Below, piece after piece: positions 9,619 to 18,310 of a stretch of DNA of 64,000 nucleotides. The notes under the pieces are model-generated. The model had not been told where the DNA came from. It saw nothing but the letters and a program-made list of their open reading frames with translations, and did no database searches. The translations under genes were made by a program, and so were the position numbers. The stretch is from Mesorhizobium sp. WSM3860. GTDB lineage: Bacteria; Pseudomonadota; Alphaproteobacteria; Rhizobiales; Rhizobiaceae. The stretch covers positions 62,001 through 126,000 of the forward strand of contig NZ_NSGF01000012.1 of assembly GCF_002294995.1 (NCBI RefSeq). The letters are read 5' to 3'. Position 1 is the first letter of the stretch, and each line of letters starts with the position of its first letter.

Positions 9619-10619
9619 GCCAGCGCCGCAGTCGGCCGCAGCAAGCCCACCTTGGCGCCAATACGGCTTTCCACCGGCGGATGGGCGAGTTCGGTAAGCT
9701 TGGCCGCGAGCGCTTCGTCGCTGCGCAGCAGCTTGGCCAGCACGGCGGCGATCATCACCTCGGAGGCGCGGCCGGCGCCGTCATCGCATTTCAAGGCGAT
9801 GCCGAGGCCGAGCTCGGGCAAGGCCGCGCAATAGACGCCCTCGGCGCCGGTCTTGACGAAGATGCGGCCCGGCGCGGCCCGCATCAGCGCGAGGTCCGCC
9901 TTACCGGTGCCGGCCACCAGGAACGGTTCGGCCATGCAGGCCGAGAGCAGGCGCTTCGCCGCTTTCGCGCGTTCGGGCGCAAAGCCCCTGCCAGTCGCCA
10001 TACGCGCAAAGCCCAGCGCAAAGCTCTTCAGCGGCACGGCATAGGTTGGGATCGAGCAGCCGTCGGTGCCGCAATGGTCGAGGTCATGCGCGGCGCCGGT
10101 CACCGATTGCATCGCGTCGCGCACCATCTCCTGCAGCGCATGGCCGGCCTTGATGTAGCCGCCATGGGCAATGCCGGAATGCACGCAGGTACAGAGGAAA
10201 CCGGCATGCTTGCCGGAGCAATTGTTGTGGAGCGGGTTGGGCGCGCTGCCGGCGCGCGCCAGCGCGATTGTCGCAACGTGGCTCGACGGCCAGTGCGCGC
10301 CGCATTCGAGCGCCGTCTTGTCGAGACCGGCCTTGGCGAGCATTGCTTGCGCCAGTTCGACATGCGCCGGCTCGCCTGAATGCGAGGCGCAGGCCAGCGC
10401 CAATTCGCGATCGCCAAAGCCGTAGGCGTCGGCAGCACCGGATTCGAGCAGCGGCAGCGCCTGGATCGCCTTCACCGCCGAGCGCGGAAACACCGGGCGC
10501 GCCGTATCGCCGATCTCCCAGACAGGCTTGCCGTCGGCGTCGAAGACAGAAACCGCGCCGCGATGGGCGCTTTCGACCGCCGCGCCGCGCGTGACTTCGA
10601 CCAGAACCGGATTTGCCAT
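9615..10619 (-). CDS. Rhizobium etli-type (class 3) L-asparaginase
   Basis: About 334 residues of the rhizobial asparaginase II family, unrelated to E. coli AnsA/AnsB. Ser47 and Lys50 (PRSAVK) and Cys134 and Lys137 (NNCSGKHAG) correspond, with an offset of one, to the Ser48/Lys51 tandem and the Cys135/Lys138 zinc site described for the R. etli enzyme; further cysteines lie at 183 and 188 (DHCGTDGC). It hydrolyses asparagine to aspartate and ammonia, a nitrogen and carbon source for rhizobia. The ATG at MANPVLVEV is preceded by a strong GGGAGG site. It lies 52 bases downstream of the thiolase-like gene on the same strand and may be read with it. Confidence 0.92.
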   Translation of the reverse strand: MANPVLVEVTRGAAVESAHRGAVSVFDADGKPVWEIGDTARPVFPRSAVKAIQALPLLESGAADAYGFGDRELALACASHSGEPAHVELAQAMLAKAGLDKTALECGAHWPSSHVATIALARAGSAPNPLHNNCSGKHAGFLCTCVHSGIAHGGYIKAGHALQEMVRDAMQSVTGAAHDLDHCGTDGCSIPTYAVPLKSFALGFARMATGRGFAPERAKAAKRLLSACMAEPFLVAGTGKADLALMRAAPGRIFVKTGAEGVYCAALPELGLGIALKCDDGAGRASEVMIAAVLAKLLRSDEALAAKLTELAHPPVESRIGAKVGLLRPTAALA

Positions 10620-10671
10620 GCTGCCTCCCGCACGCGCGCGCCAGCGGGCGCCGCTTTGATGCGGGCCGCTT

Positions 10672-11838
10672 CTACCTGATCCGATCGAGGATGGAAACGT
10701 AGTTCGCCACCGCGGCACCGCCCATGTTGAAGATGCCGCCGAGTTTTGCCCCAGGCACCTGAATGCCGCCGGCCTCGCCGGTCAGCTGCATGGCGGTGAG
10801 CACATGCATCGAGACGCCGGTGGCGCCGATCGGATGGCCCTTGGCCTTCAAGCCCCCGGACGGATTGACCGGCAGTCGGCCGTCCTTTGCCGTGACGCCT
10901 TCCAGCGCGAGCTTCGCGCCCTCGCCGGGCTTGGCCAGGCCCATCGCCTCATATTCGATGAGCTCTGCGATGGTGAAGCAGTCATGCGTCTCGACGAAGG
11001 AGAGGTCGTCGAGCGTGACGCCGGCCTTCTTCAGCGCCTGGCCCCAAGCCCGCTCGCAGCCCTCGAAGGCAAGGATGTCGCGCTTCGACATCGGCAGGAA
11101 ATCCTGGACATGCTCGTTGGCGCGGAAGGTCACGGCGCGGCGCATCCTGAGCGCCGTCGCGGTGTCGGTGAGCACGAGCGCGGCGGCGCCATCCGAGACC
11201 AGCGAACAGTCGGTGCGCTTCAAGGGTCCGGCGACGAAGGGGTTTTTCTCGCTTTCCTGACGGCAGAACTCGTAGCCGAAATCCTTGCGCATTTGGGCAA
11301 AGGGATTGTCGACGCCGTTTTTGTGGTTCTTGGCCGCAATCATGGCGAGCGCATCGGACTGGTCGCCATAGCGCTGGAAATAGGTCTGCGCGATCTTGCC
11401 GAAGACGCCGGCGAAACCAGCCGGCGTTTCGCCGTCCTCGGGCAGATAGGAGGCTTTCAGCAGGTTCTTGCCGATCTCGGGCCCAGGTGTGGTGGTCATC
11501 TGCTCGGCGCCGACCACCAATACGATGCGGGCGGCGTTGGAATCGATGGCGCGGACGCCTTGCCTCACCGCAGCCGAACCGGTGGCGCAGGCATTCTCCA
11601 CGCGCGTCGCCGGCTTGAAGCGCAGCCGGTCGTCGGCCTGCAGCACCAGGCTTGCGGTGAAATCCTGCGGTGAGAAGCCGGCGTTGAAATGGCCGAGCAC
11701 GATCTCGTCGACATCGTCAGGGCCGATGCCGGCGTGATCGAGCGCGTCCACGGCGACCTTGGTGATCAGGCCCTCCAGCGTCTCGCCTTCGAGCTTGCCG
11801 AAGCGCGAATGCGCCCAGCCGACGATGCATGCGGTCAT
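10672..11838 (-). CDS. Thiolase-family protein (acetyl-CoA acetyltransferase / SCP-x-like)
   Basis: About 388 residues with the thiolase fold. The nucleophile cysteine lies in VENACATGSAAV, a histidine in VETHDCFTIAELIEYEA, and the C-terminal block VNPSGGLKAKGHPIGATG matches the family. The spacing and the ETHDCF segment resemble SCP-x/SCP2-type thiolases (acetyl-CoA acetyltransferase-like) rather than PhaA/FadA. The substrate is not predictable. The ATG used has GGAGG about five bases upstream; another in-frame ATG lies 12 bases earlier without a site. It is divergent from betI, with two separate palindromes in the intergenic region. Confidence 0.88.
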   Translation of the reverse strand: MTACIVGWAHSRFGKLEGETLEGLITKVAVDALDHAGIGPDDVDEIVLGHFNAGFSPQDFTASLVLQADDRLRFKPATRVENACATGSAAVRQGVRAIDSNAARIVLVVGAEQMTTTPGPEIGKNLLKASYLPEDGETPAGFAGVFGKIAQTYFQRYGDQSDALAMIAAKNHKNGVDNPFAQMRKDFGYEFCRQESEKNPFVAGPLKRTDCSLVSDGAAALVLTDTATALRMRRAVTFRANEHVQDFLPMSKRDILAFEGCERAWGQALKKAGVTLDDLSFVETHDCFTIAELIEYEAMGLAKPGEGAKLALEGVTAKDGRLPVNPSGGLKAKGHPIGATGVSMHVLTAMQLTGEAGGIQVPGAKLGGIFNMGGAAVANYVSILDRIR

Positions 11839-11897
11839 GGCAGCCTCCATCTGCCGCGCAGCCTAGCACTTCCGATCGCGGCATGACATTCAATATT

Positions 11898-11911
11898 GTT
11901 CAACAGTGAAC
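11898..11911. promoter_or_regulatory. Small palindrome upstream of the thiolase-like gene
   Basis: GTTCA-ACAG-TGAAC, two 5-bp arms with a 4-base spacer, about 60 bases upstream of the thiolase-like start. It is distinct from the BetI-like operator and so may serve another regulator. Short arms make chance occurrence possible. Confidence 0.3.
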
Positions 11912-11969
11912 CGTTTTCCAGCGGAGGGATAGGCCAGAGCGACACGATCGATTGATCCCGATGCCGAAT

Positions 11970-11997
11970 TTTTATTGATTGATCCGTCAATAAAAAA
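11970..11997. promoter_or_regulatory. BetI-type operator upstream of the bet operon
   Basis: A perfect 10-bp inverted repeat (TTTTTATTGA / TCAATAAAAA) with an 8-base spacer, centred about 42 bases before the betI start. The core ATTGA-N8-TCAAT agrees with the pattern known for BetI boxes at bet operons in enteric bacteria and rhizobia. It is placed to overlap the betI promoter and allow autorepression relieved by choline. Confidence 0.75.
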
Positions 11998-12025
11998 TAA
12001 TCTGACTTCGAACCGGACCCTTCAA

Positions 12026-12616
12026 ATGCCGAAAATCGGAATGGAACCGCTGCGCCGCAGGGCGCTGATCGACGCGACGATCTCGGCGATCGGCGAACGC
12101 GGTTCGCTGGACGTGACCATGTCGGAGATCGCCGGCCGCGCCGGCGTGTCGTCGGCGCTCGCACATCACTATTTCGGCGCCAAGGACGAGCTGCTGTTCG
12201 CCACGATGCGGCACATCCTTGCCGAGCTCAACGTCGATACAAGACGAGCGCTTCGCGTCGCCGCGACACCGCGCCAGCGCGTCTCGGCCGTCGTCGCGGT
12301 CAGTTTCTCCGACGAGCAGTTCCAGCCGGAGATCATCGCCGCCTGGCTCGCCTTCTATGTCGAGGCGCAGCAATCGACCGAGCTGCGACGGCTGCTTCGC
12401 ATCTATGCGCGGCGACTCAATTCCAATCTGATGAGCGGGCTGACCGGCATTCTGCCGAGAGCCGAAGCGGACCGCGTCGCGGAAGCGACGGCGGCGCTGA
12501 TCGACGGGCTCTACATACGGCGCGCGCTGAAGGACGGCGTGCCCGATGCGCAGACAGCGATCGCGCTCGTCGAAGATTATCTCGAAATCAAGCTCAGCGG
12601 ACGGAGCCTGCCTTGA
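12026..12616 (+). CDS. betI: BetI, TetR-family choline-responsive repressor
   Basis: About 196 residues. The start MPKIGMEPLRRRALIDATISAI and the helix-turn-helix SEIAGRAGVSSALAHHYFGAKDELL are characteristic of BetI rather than of TetR proteins in general. BetI represses bet genes and releases DNA when choline is present. The ATG at MPKIGMEP was chosen because family members begin there; an in-frame start 51 bases earlier would fall within the operator region. The last bases overlap the TTG start of betC (TTGA), so the operon is translationally coupled. The operator-like palindrome just upstream supports autoregulation. Confidence 0.95.
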   Translation: MPKIGMEPLRRRALIDATISAIGERGSLDVTMSEIAGRAGVSSALAHHYFGAKDELLFATMRHILAELNVDTRRALRVAATPRQRVSAVVAVSFSDEQFQPEIIAAWLAFYVEAQQSTELRRLLRIYARRLNSNLMSGLTGILPRAEADRVAEATAALIDGLYIRRALKDGVPDAQTAIALVEDYLEIKLSGRSLP

Positions 12617-14142
12617 CGATCAAACGGCCCAATTTCCTGATCGTCATGGTCGATCAGCTCAACGGCACGCTGTTCCCCGACGGCCCAGCGGATTTCCTGC
12701 ATGTGCCGCATCTCAAGGCGCTTGCCGCCCGCTCGGCGCGTTTCGCCAACAACTACACCGCCTCGCCGCTTTGCGCGCCGGGCCGGGCCTCGTTCATGAG
12801 CGGCCAGCTGCCGTCGCGCACCGGTGTCTATGACAACGCCGCCGAATTCTCCTCCTCGATCCCGACCTTCGCGCATCATCTGCGCTCCGCCGGCTATTAC
12901 ACCTGTCTGTCCGGCAAGATGCATTTCGTCGGACCGGACCAGTTGCACGGCTTCGAGGAGCGGCTGACCACCGATATCTATCCGGCCGATTTCGGCTGGA
13001 CCCCGGATTACCGCAAGCCCGGCGAGCGGATCGACTGGTGGTATCACAATCTGGGCTCGGTCACCGGCGCCGGCATTGCCGAGACCACCAACCAGATGGA
13101 GTATGACGACGAGGTCGCGTTTCTGGCCGAGCAAAAACTCTATCAGCTTTCGCGCGAGCAGGACGATCCGGGACATCGGCCGTGGTGCCTCACCGTTTCG
13201 CTATCGCACCCGCACGATCCCTATGTCGCGCGCAAGCAGTACTGGGATCTTTACGAGAACTGCCAGGCGCTCGATCCCGAAACGCCGTTCATCCCGCATG
13301 ACGAACAGGACACGCATTCGCAGCGCCTTTACCGGGCGGGCGACTATCCGTCCTTCGAGATCACGCCCGAGCAGGTGCGCCGTTCCCGGCGCGGCTATTT
13401 CGCCAACATTTCCTATGTCGACGATAAGCTCGGCCAGCTTCTGGACGTCCTCAAGCGCACCCGCATGCTTGACGACACCATCATCCTGTTCTGCTCGGAC
13501 CACGGCGACATGCTGGGCGAGCGCGGCCTGTGGTTCAAGATGAGCTTTTTCGAGGGCTCGGCGCGCGTGCCGCTGATGATTGCCGGCAACGGCGTGCCAG
13601 CCGGCCTCATCGAGGCGCCCGTCTCCAATCTCGACGTGACGCCGACGCTCTGCGACCTCGCCGGCATCGATATCGCTGCAATCGCGCCGTGGACCGACGG
13701 CCAGTCGCTGCTGCCGCTGCTCAATGGCCAGGCGCGCACCGCACCCGTTCTCATGGAATATGCCGCCGAAGGCTCCTATGCGCCGCTGGCCGCGATCCGC
13801 GACGGCAAATACAAATTCGTGCACTGCGAGCTCGACGCGCCGCAACTGTTTGACCTAGAGGCCGACCCGCTCGAGCGGAACAACCTCGCTGACGACCCGG
13901 CGAACGCAGCCCTGGTGGCGGCGTTCATGGAAAAAGTCCGGGCGCGATGGGACATGGCCGCATTCGATGCCGCCGTGCGCGAAAGCCAGGCGCGTCGCTG
14001 GGTCATCTACCCGGCGCTGCGCAACGGCGCCTACTACCCTTGGGATTTCCAGCCGCTGCAGAAAGCCTCGGAGCGCTACATGCGCAATCACATGAATCTC
14101 GACAATCTCGAAGAGAGCAAACGGTATCCGCGAGGCGAATGA
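12613..14142 (+). CDS. betC: Choline-sulfatase
   Basis: A sulfatase of 509 residues that hydrolyses choline-O-sulfate to choline and sulfate. Cys54 in SPLCAPGRASF is the residue matured to formylglycine (C-x-P-x-R). Metal ligands are visible at MVDQLNG (Asp14, Gln15) and CSDHGDMLGERG. The C-terminus AVRESQARRWVIYPALRNGAYYPWDFQPLQKASERYMRNHMNLD is the BetC-specific tail seen in Sinorhizobium. The start is TTG, overlapping the betI stop; the next ATG is internal to the catalytic strand. Its stop overlaps the start of the next gene. In rhizobia this enzyme lets choline sulfate serve as osmoprotectant precursor and as sulfur, carbon and nitrogen source. Confidence 0.96.
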   Translation: MTIKRPNFLIVMVDQLNGTLFPDGPADFLHVPHLKALAARSARFANNYTASPLCAPGRASFMSGQLPSRTGVYDNAAEFSSSIPTFAHHLRSAGYYTCLSGKMHFVGPDQLHGFEERLTTDIYPADFGWTPDYRKPGERIDWWYHNLGSVTGAGIAETTNQMEYDDEVAFLAEQKLYQLSREQDDPGHRPWCLTVSLSHPHDPYVARKQYWDLYENCQALDPETPFIPHDEQDTHSQRLYRAGDYPSFEITPEQVRRSRRGYFANISYVDDKLGQLLDVLKRTRMLDDTIILFCSDHGDMLGERGLWFKMSFFEGSARVPLMIAGNGVPAGLIEAPVSNLDVTPTLCDLAGIDIAAIAPWTDGQSLLPLLNGQARTAPVLMEYAAEGSYAPLAAIRDGKYKFVHCELDAPQLFDLEADPLERNNLADDPANAALVAAFMEKVRARWDMAAFDAAVRESQARRWVIYPALRNGAYYPWDFQPLQKASERYMRNHMNLDNLEESKRYPRGE

Positions 14143-15143
14143 TGTCAGACGTTCTGGTTCCCACCCTCGACCGCCTGAAGCAGGCCTACGCCGTCACCTC
14201 GACGGCGACGCAAGTCACGCCGCTGTTGGAGTCGGCCGCGCTTGCGAGGGAGACCGGCGCCGCACGGGTCTTCGTCAAGCCGGAATCGCTGCAATGGGCG
14301 GGCTCCTTCAAGGTGCGCGGCGCCTATTGGCGACTTAAGCGGCTGTCGCCGGATGAAGCGAGGGCGGGCGTGGTCGCCTATTCCTCCGGCAATTTCGCGC
14401 AAGGGCTTGCGGCCGCCGGCCAGGCGCTCGGCATCCCCGTCACGATCGTCATGCCGGTCGATGCGCCTGCCGCCAAGCGCGACGCCACTGCCGGTTACGG
14501 CGCGCGCGTCGTGCTGACCGATCATGGCGACCGTGCCCGCGAGGAAGTCGCCGCCGCCAAGGCGCGCGAGATCGCCGAGACCGAGCACCTCACCTTGCTT
14601 CACCCTTTCGACGATCCCGAGATCGTCGCCGGCCAGGCAGGGGCCGGGCTGGAAGCGCTCGACCAATTGGCGGCGAAGAAGGCCCACGTCGATCTGGTGT
14701 TCTGCTCGGTCGGCGGCGGCGGGCTGATCGGCGGCGTTTCGCTCGCCTTCCATTATCTGTCGCCGAAGACCGAGATCGTCGCCGTCGAGCCGGAAGGCTT
14801 CAACGGCATGGGCTCGTCGCTGGCGCATGGCGCGATCGAGACGATGCCGATCGGACCGAAATCCATTTGCGACGGGCTGATGGCGCGCAAGCCAGGCGAG
14901 GCGCCTTTCGCCGCGGTGAGTGCTGCCAGCGCTCGCGGCATCACCGTCGACGACGCCGCGGTGCGGCGTGCAATGAAGATCGCGTTCGAGTGGCTGAAGC
15001 TGGTGCTGGAGCCTTCGGGCGCGGCGTCGCTTGCGGCGCTACTCGGCGGCAAAGTGGATGTGGCGGGCAAAACCGTCCTCGTGGTGGCTACCGGCGGCAA
15101 TGTCTCGCTCGCCGATTTCATGGCGCATATGAACAATGCTTGA
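14142..15143 (+). CDS. PLP-dependent threonine/serine dehydratase-like enzyme inside the bet operon
   Basis: About 333 residues of the fold-type II PLP family (threonine dehydratase / serine racemase group). The Schiff-base lysine is Lys57 in GSFKVRGA, the phosphate-binding loop is SVGGGGLIGGV, and the asparagine loop is SSGNFAQGLA. It lacks the C-terminal ACT domain of biosynthetic IlvA. Its ATG overlaps the betC stop and its 3' end overlaps betA by eight bases, so it is a fixed member of the operon. The standard rhizobial set is betI-betC-betB-betA, and a dehydratase is not part of betaine synthesis. It might remove serine, threonine or a related hydroxy-amino acid; that is a guess. Confidence 0.88.
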   Translation: MSDVLVPTLDRLKQAYAVTSTATQVTPLLESAALARETGAARVFVKPESLQWAGSFKVRGAYWRLKRLSPDEARAGVVAYSSGNFAQGLAAAGQALGIPVTIVMPVDAPAAKRDATAGYGARVVLTDHGDRAREEVAAAKAREIAETEHLTLLHPFDDPEIVAGQAGAGLEALDQLAAKKAHVDLVFCSVGGGGLIGGVSLAFHYLSPKTEIVAVEPEGFNGMGSSLAHGAIETMPIGPKSICDGLMARKPGEAPFAAVSAASARGITVDDAAVRRAMKIAFEWLKLVLEPSGAASLAALLGGKVDVAGKTVLVVATGGNVSLADFMAHMNNA

Positions 15144-16788
15144 AGCGGATTTCGTCATCATCGGATCCGGCTCCGCCGGCTCGGCCATGGCCTACCGGCT
15201 CTCGGAAGACGGCAGGCATTCGGTGATCGTCGTCGAATTCGGCGGCACGGATATCGGGCCGCTGATCCAGATGCCGTCGGCGCTGTCGATCCCGCTCAAC
15301 ATGAGCCTTTACGACTGGGGCTTCGCCAGCGAGCCGGAACCGCATCTCGGCGGTCGCGTGCTCGCCACGCCGCGTGGCAAGGTGATCGGCGGTTCGTCCT
15401 CGATCAACGGCATGGTCTATGTGCGCGGCCATGCGCGCGACTTCGACCATTGGGCCGAACAGGGTGCTGCCGGATGGGGCTTCGCCGACGTGCTTCCCTA
15501 TTTCAAGCGCATGGAGAATTCCGACGGCGGCGAGGACGGCTGGCGCGGTCACGGCGGCCCGCTGCATGTGCAGCGCGGCACGCGCAAGAATCCGCTCTAT
15601 GGCGCCTTCATCGAGGCCGGGCGCCAGGCCGGCTTCGAGCTCACCGACGACTACAACGGATCGAAGCAGGAAGGCTTCGGACCGATGGAGCAGACCATTT
15701 GCGGTGGCCGCCGCTGGTCGGCCGCGAACGCCTATCTGAAGCCGGCGCTCAAACGAAAAAACGTCACCCTGCTCAAGGGTTTCGCCCGACGCGTGGTGAT
15801 CGAGAATCAACGCGCCGTCGGCGTGGAGATCGAAGCTAACAAACAGATTCAGGTCGTTAAGGCGCGACGTGAGGTGATCGTCGCGGCATCCTCGATCAAT
15901 TCGCCCAAGATCCTGATGCTGTCCGGCATCGGCCCTGGCGCGCATCTTCAGGAGAACGGCATCCATGTAATTGCCGACCGGCCGGGCGTCGGCGGCAATC
16001 TGCAGGACCACCTGGAGCTTTATATCCAGCAGGAATCGACCAGGCCGATCACGCTGAATTCAGTGCTCAACCCGTTCTCCAAGGCAATGATCGGCGCGCA
16101 ATGGCTGTTCTTCAAGACGGGCCTCGGCGCTACCAACCATTTCGAGGCCGCCGCCTTCGTTCGCTCGCGCGCCGGCGTCGACTACCCCGACATCCAGTAT
16201 CACTTCATCCCGGCGGCGGTGCGCTATGACGGCAAGGCGGCGGCGAAGTCGCATGGCTTCCAGGCACATGTCGGGCCGATGCGGTCGAAGTCGCGCGGCT
16301 CGGTGAGCCTGCGCTCGCCCGATCCGAAAGCGAAACCGGTGATCCGCTTCAACTACATGTCACATCCCGAAGATTGGAGCGAGTTTCGCCACTGCATCCG
16401 GCTGACGCGCGAGATTTTTGGCCAGAAGGCCTTCGACGGCTTTCGCGGCAAGGAGATTTCGCCGGGCAGTCATGTGCGGACCGACGACGAGCTCGACGCC
16501 TTCATCCGCGATCACGCCGAGAGCGCCTATCACCCTTGCGGCACCTGCAGGATAGGCCGCGCCGACGACCTGACCAGCGTCGTCGATCCGGAATGCCGGG
16601 TGATCGGCGTCGAGGGTCTGCGCGTCGCCGACTCCTCGATCTTCCCGCGGGTGACCAACGGCAACCTCAACGCGCCGTCGATCATGACGGGCGAGAAGGC
16701 GTCCGACCACATCCTCGGCCGCACGCCGCTCGCGCCATCGAACCAAGAACCTTGGATCAATCCGCGCTGGCAGGTGGCCGACAGATAG
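15136..16788 (+). CDS. betA: Choline dehydrogenase (GMC oxidoreductase)
   Basis: A flavoprotein of 550 residues that oxidises choline to betaine aldehyde, probably membrane-associated. The FAD-binding motif GSGSAGSAMAYRLSE is at the N-terminus, the GMC signature 1 lies at TPRGKVIGGSSSINGMVYVRGHARDFDHWAE, and signature 2 at ASSINSPKILMLSGIGP. The active-site histidine is in SAYHPCGTCRIG, and the C-terminal VTNGNLNAPSIMTGEKASD matches BetA. The 5' end overlaps the PLP-enzyme gene. It lies 53 bases before betB on the same strand, completing the choline to betaine pathway. Confidence 0.95.
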   Translation: MLEADFVIIGSGSAGSAMAYRLSEDGRHSVIVVEFGGTDIGPLIQMPSALSIPLNMSLYDWGFASEPEPHLGGRVLATPRGKVIGGSSSINGMVYVRGHARDFDHWAEQGAAGWGFADVLPYFKRMENSDGGEDGWRGHGGPLHVQRGTRKNPLYGAFIEAGRQAGFELTDDYNGSKQEGFGPMEQTICGGRRWSAANAYLKPALKRKNVTLLKGFARRVVIENQRAVGVEIEANKQIQVVKARREVIVAASSINSPKILMLSGIGPGAHLQENGIHVIADRPGVGGNLQDHLELYIQQESTRPITLNSVLNPFSKAMIGAQWLFFKTGLGATNHFEAAAFVRSRAGVDYPDIQYHFIPAAVRYDGKAAAKSHGFQAHVGPMRSKSRGSVSLRSPDPKAKPVIRFNYMSHPEDWSEFRHCIRLTREIFGQKAFDGFRGKEISPGSHVRTDDELDAFIRDHAESAYHPCGTCRIGRADDLTSVVDPECRVIGVEGLRVADSSIFPRVTNGNLNAPSIMTGEKASDHILGRTPLAPSNQEPWINPRWQVADR

Positions 16789-16841
16789 CGCATGATCCGG
16801 CGGGCGCCCCCCTGCCCCGGCGATTACGAACGGAGAAGACC

Positions 16842-18305
16842 ATGCGCGCCCAGCCAACGGCATCGCACTACGTCAACGGCCGCTACGTCGAGGACGAAGG
16901 CGGCGCGCCACTGCCGGTGATCTATCCGGCGACGGGCGAGACCATCGCCACGCTGCATTCGGCGACGCCGAACGTGCTTGAGTTGGCGATCGAAGCGGCG
17001 CGCGCGGCGCAGTCGGCCTGGGCGCGGATGAAGCCGATCGAGCGCGGCCGCATCCTGCGCCGCGCCGCGGATATCCTGCGCGCCCGCAATGCCGACCTGG
17101 CGCGCATCGAGACGCTGGACACCGGCAAGGCGATCCAGGAGACGCTGGTGGCGGATGCGCCTTCGGCCGCCGATTGCCTGGAATATTTCGCCGGCGCAGT
17201 GGCGGCCTTCAACGGCGAGATGATCGATCTCGGCGGACCGTTTGCTTACACCAGACGCGAGCCGCTTGGTGTGTGCGTCGGCATCGGCGCCTGGAACTAT
17301 CCGATCCAGATCGCCGGCTGGAAGTCGGCGCCGGCTTTAGCCATAGGCAACGCCATGGTGTTCAAGCCGTCGGAGAACACGCCGCTCTCGGCACTGGCGC
17401 TGGCCGAGATCTACAGCGAGGCCGGCCTGCCCGACGGGCTGTTCAACGTCGTCCAGGGCTATGGCGATGTCGGCGCCGGCCTCGTCGGTCATGATGTCGT
17501 GGCGAAAGTTTCGGTGACCGGCTCGGTGCCGACCGGCCGCAAGGTGCTGTCGCTTGCCGGCTCGAAGATGAAGCACGCCACGATGGAGCTCGGCGGCAAG
17601 TCGCCGCTGATCGTCTTCGACGATGCCGATCTCGAGAACGCCATCGGCGGCGCCATGCTGGGCAACTTCTATTCGACCGGCCAGATCTGCTCCAACGGCA
17701 CGCGCGTCTTCGTGCAGAAGGACCTGCACGACCGCTTCGTCGAGCGGCTGATTGAGCGCACCAAAAAGATCCGCATCGGCGATCCGCTCGATCCGGAAAC
17801 GCAGATGGGGCCGCTGGTCAACAAAGCGCAGCAGGACAAGGTTGCATCGTACATTGCCGCCGGTAGAGAGGAAGGGGCGACGCTTGCCTGCGGCGGCAAC
17901 GTGCCGTCGCTGCAGGGCTTCGAGGGTGGCTTCTTCATCGAGCCGACCGTGTTCACCGGCGTGACCGATGGCATGCGCATCGCGCGCGAGGAAATCTTCG
18001 GACCGGTGATGAGCGTGCTGAAATTCGACAGCGAAGACGAGGTGATCGAACGCGCCAACAATACCGAATTCGGCCTCGCTGCGGGCGTCTTCACCCGCGA
18101 CCTGCCCCGCGCCCATCGGGTGATTGCCGAGCTGCAGGCAGGCACCTGCTGGATAAACGCCTACAATCTGACGCCGGTGGAAATGCCGTTCGGCGGCGTC
18201 AAGCAGTCGGGCATCGGTCGCGAGAACTCGCTGGCGGCGCTGGCGCACTATTCGCAGCTGAAGGCGATCTATGTCGAGACGGGGGACGTGGCGGCGCCTT
18301 ACTGA
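16842..18305 (+). CDS. betB: Betaine-aldehyde dehydrogenase
   Basis: About 487 residues of the aldehyde dehydrogenase superfamily. Glu249 (TMELGGKSP) and Cys283 (GQICSNGTR) are the catalytic residues. GIGAWNYPIQIAGWKSAPALAIGNAMVFKPSE and VEMPFGGVKQSGIGREN agree with BetB. It oxidises betaine aldehyde to glycine betaine using NAD(P)+. The ATG is preceded by CGGAGAAG. It ends only five bases before the end of the convergent membrane-protein gene. The gene order here (A before B) is reversed relative to betICBA of Sinorhizobium. Confidence 0.95.
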   Translation: MRAQPTASHYVNGRYVEDEGGAPLPVIYPATGETIATLHSATPNVLELAIEAARAAQSAWARMKPIERGRILRRAADILRARNADLARIETLDTGKAIQETLVADAPSAADCLEYFAGAVAAFNGEMIDLGGPFAYTRREPLGVCVGIGAWNYPIQIAGWKSAPALAIGNAMVFKPSENTPLSALALAEIYSEAGLPDGLFNVVQGYGDVGAGLVGHDVVAKVSVTGSVPTGRKVLSLAGSKMKHATMELGGKSPLIVFDDADLENAIGGAMLGNFYSTGQICSNGTRVFVQKDLHDRFVERLIERTKKIRIGDPLDPETQMGPLVNKAQQDKVASYIAAGREEGATLACGGNVPSLQGFEGGFFIEPTVFTGVTDGMRIAREEIFGPVMSVLKFDSEDEVIERANNTEFGLAAGVFTRDLPRAHRVIAELQAGTCWINAYNLTPVEMPFGGVKQSGIGRENSLAALAHYSQLKAIYVETGDVAAPY

Positions 18306-18310
18306 CTTGG

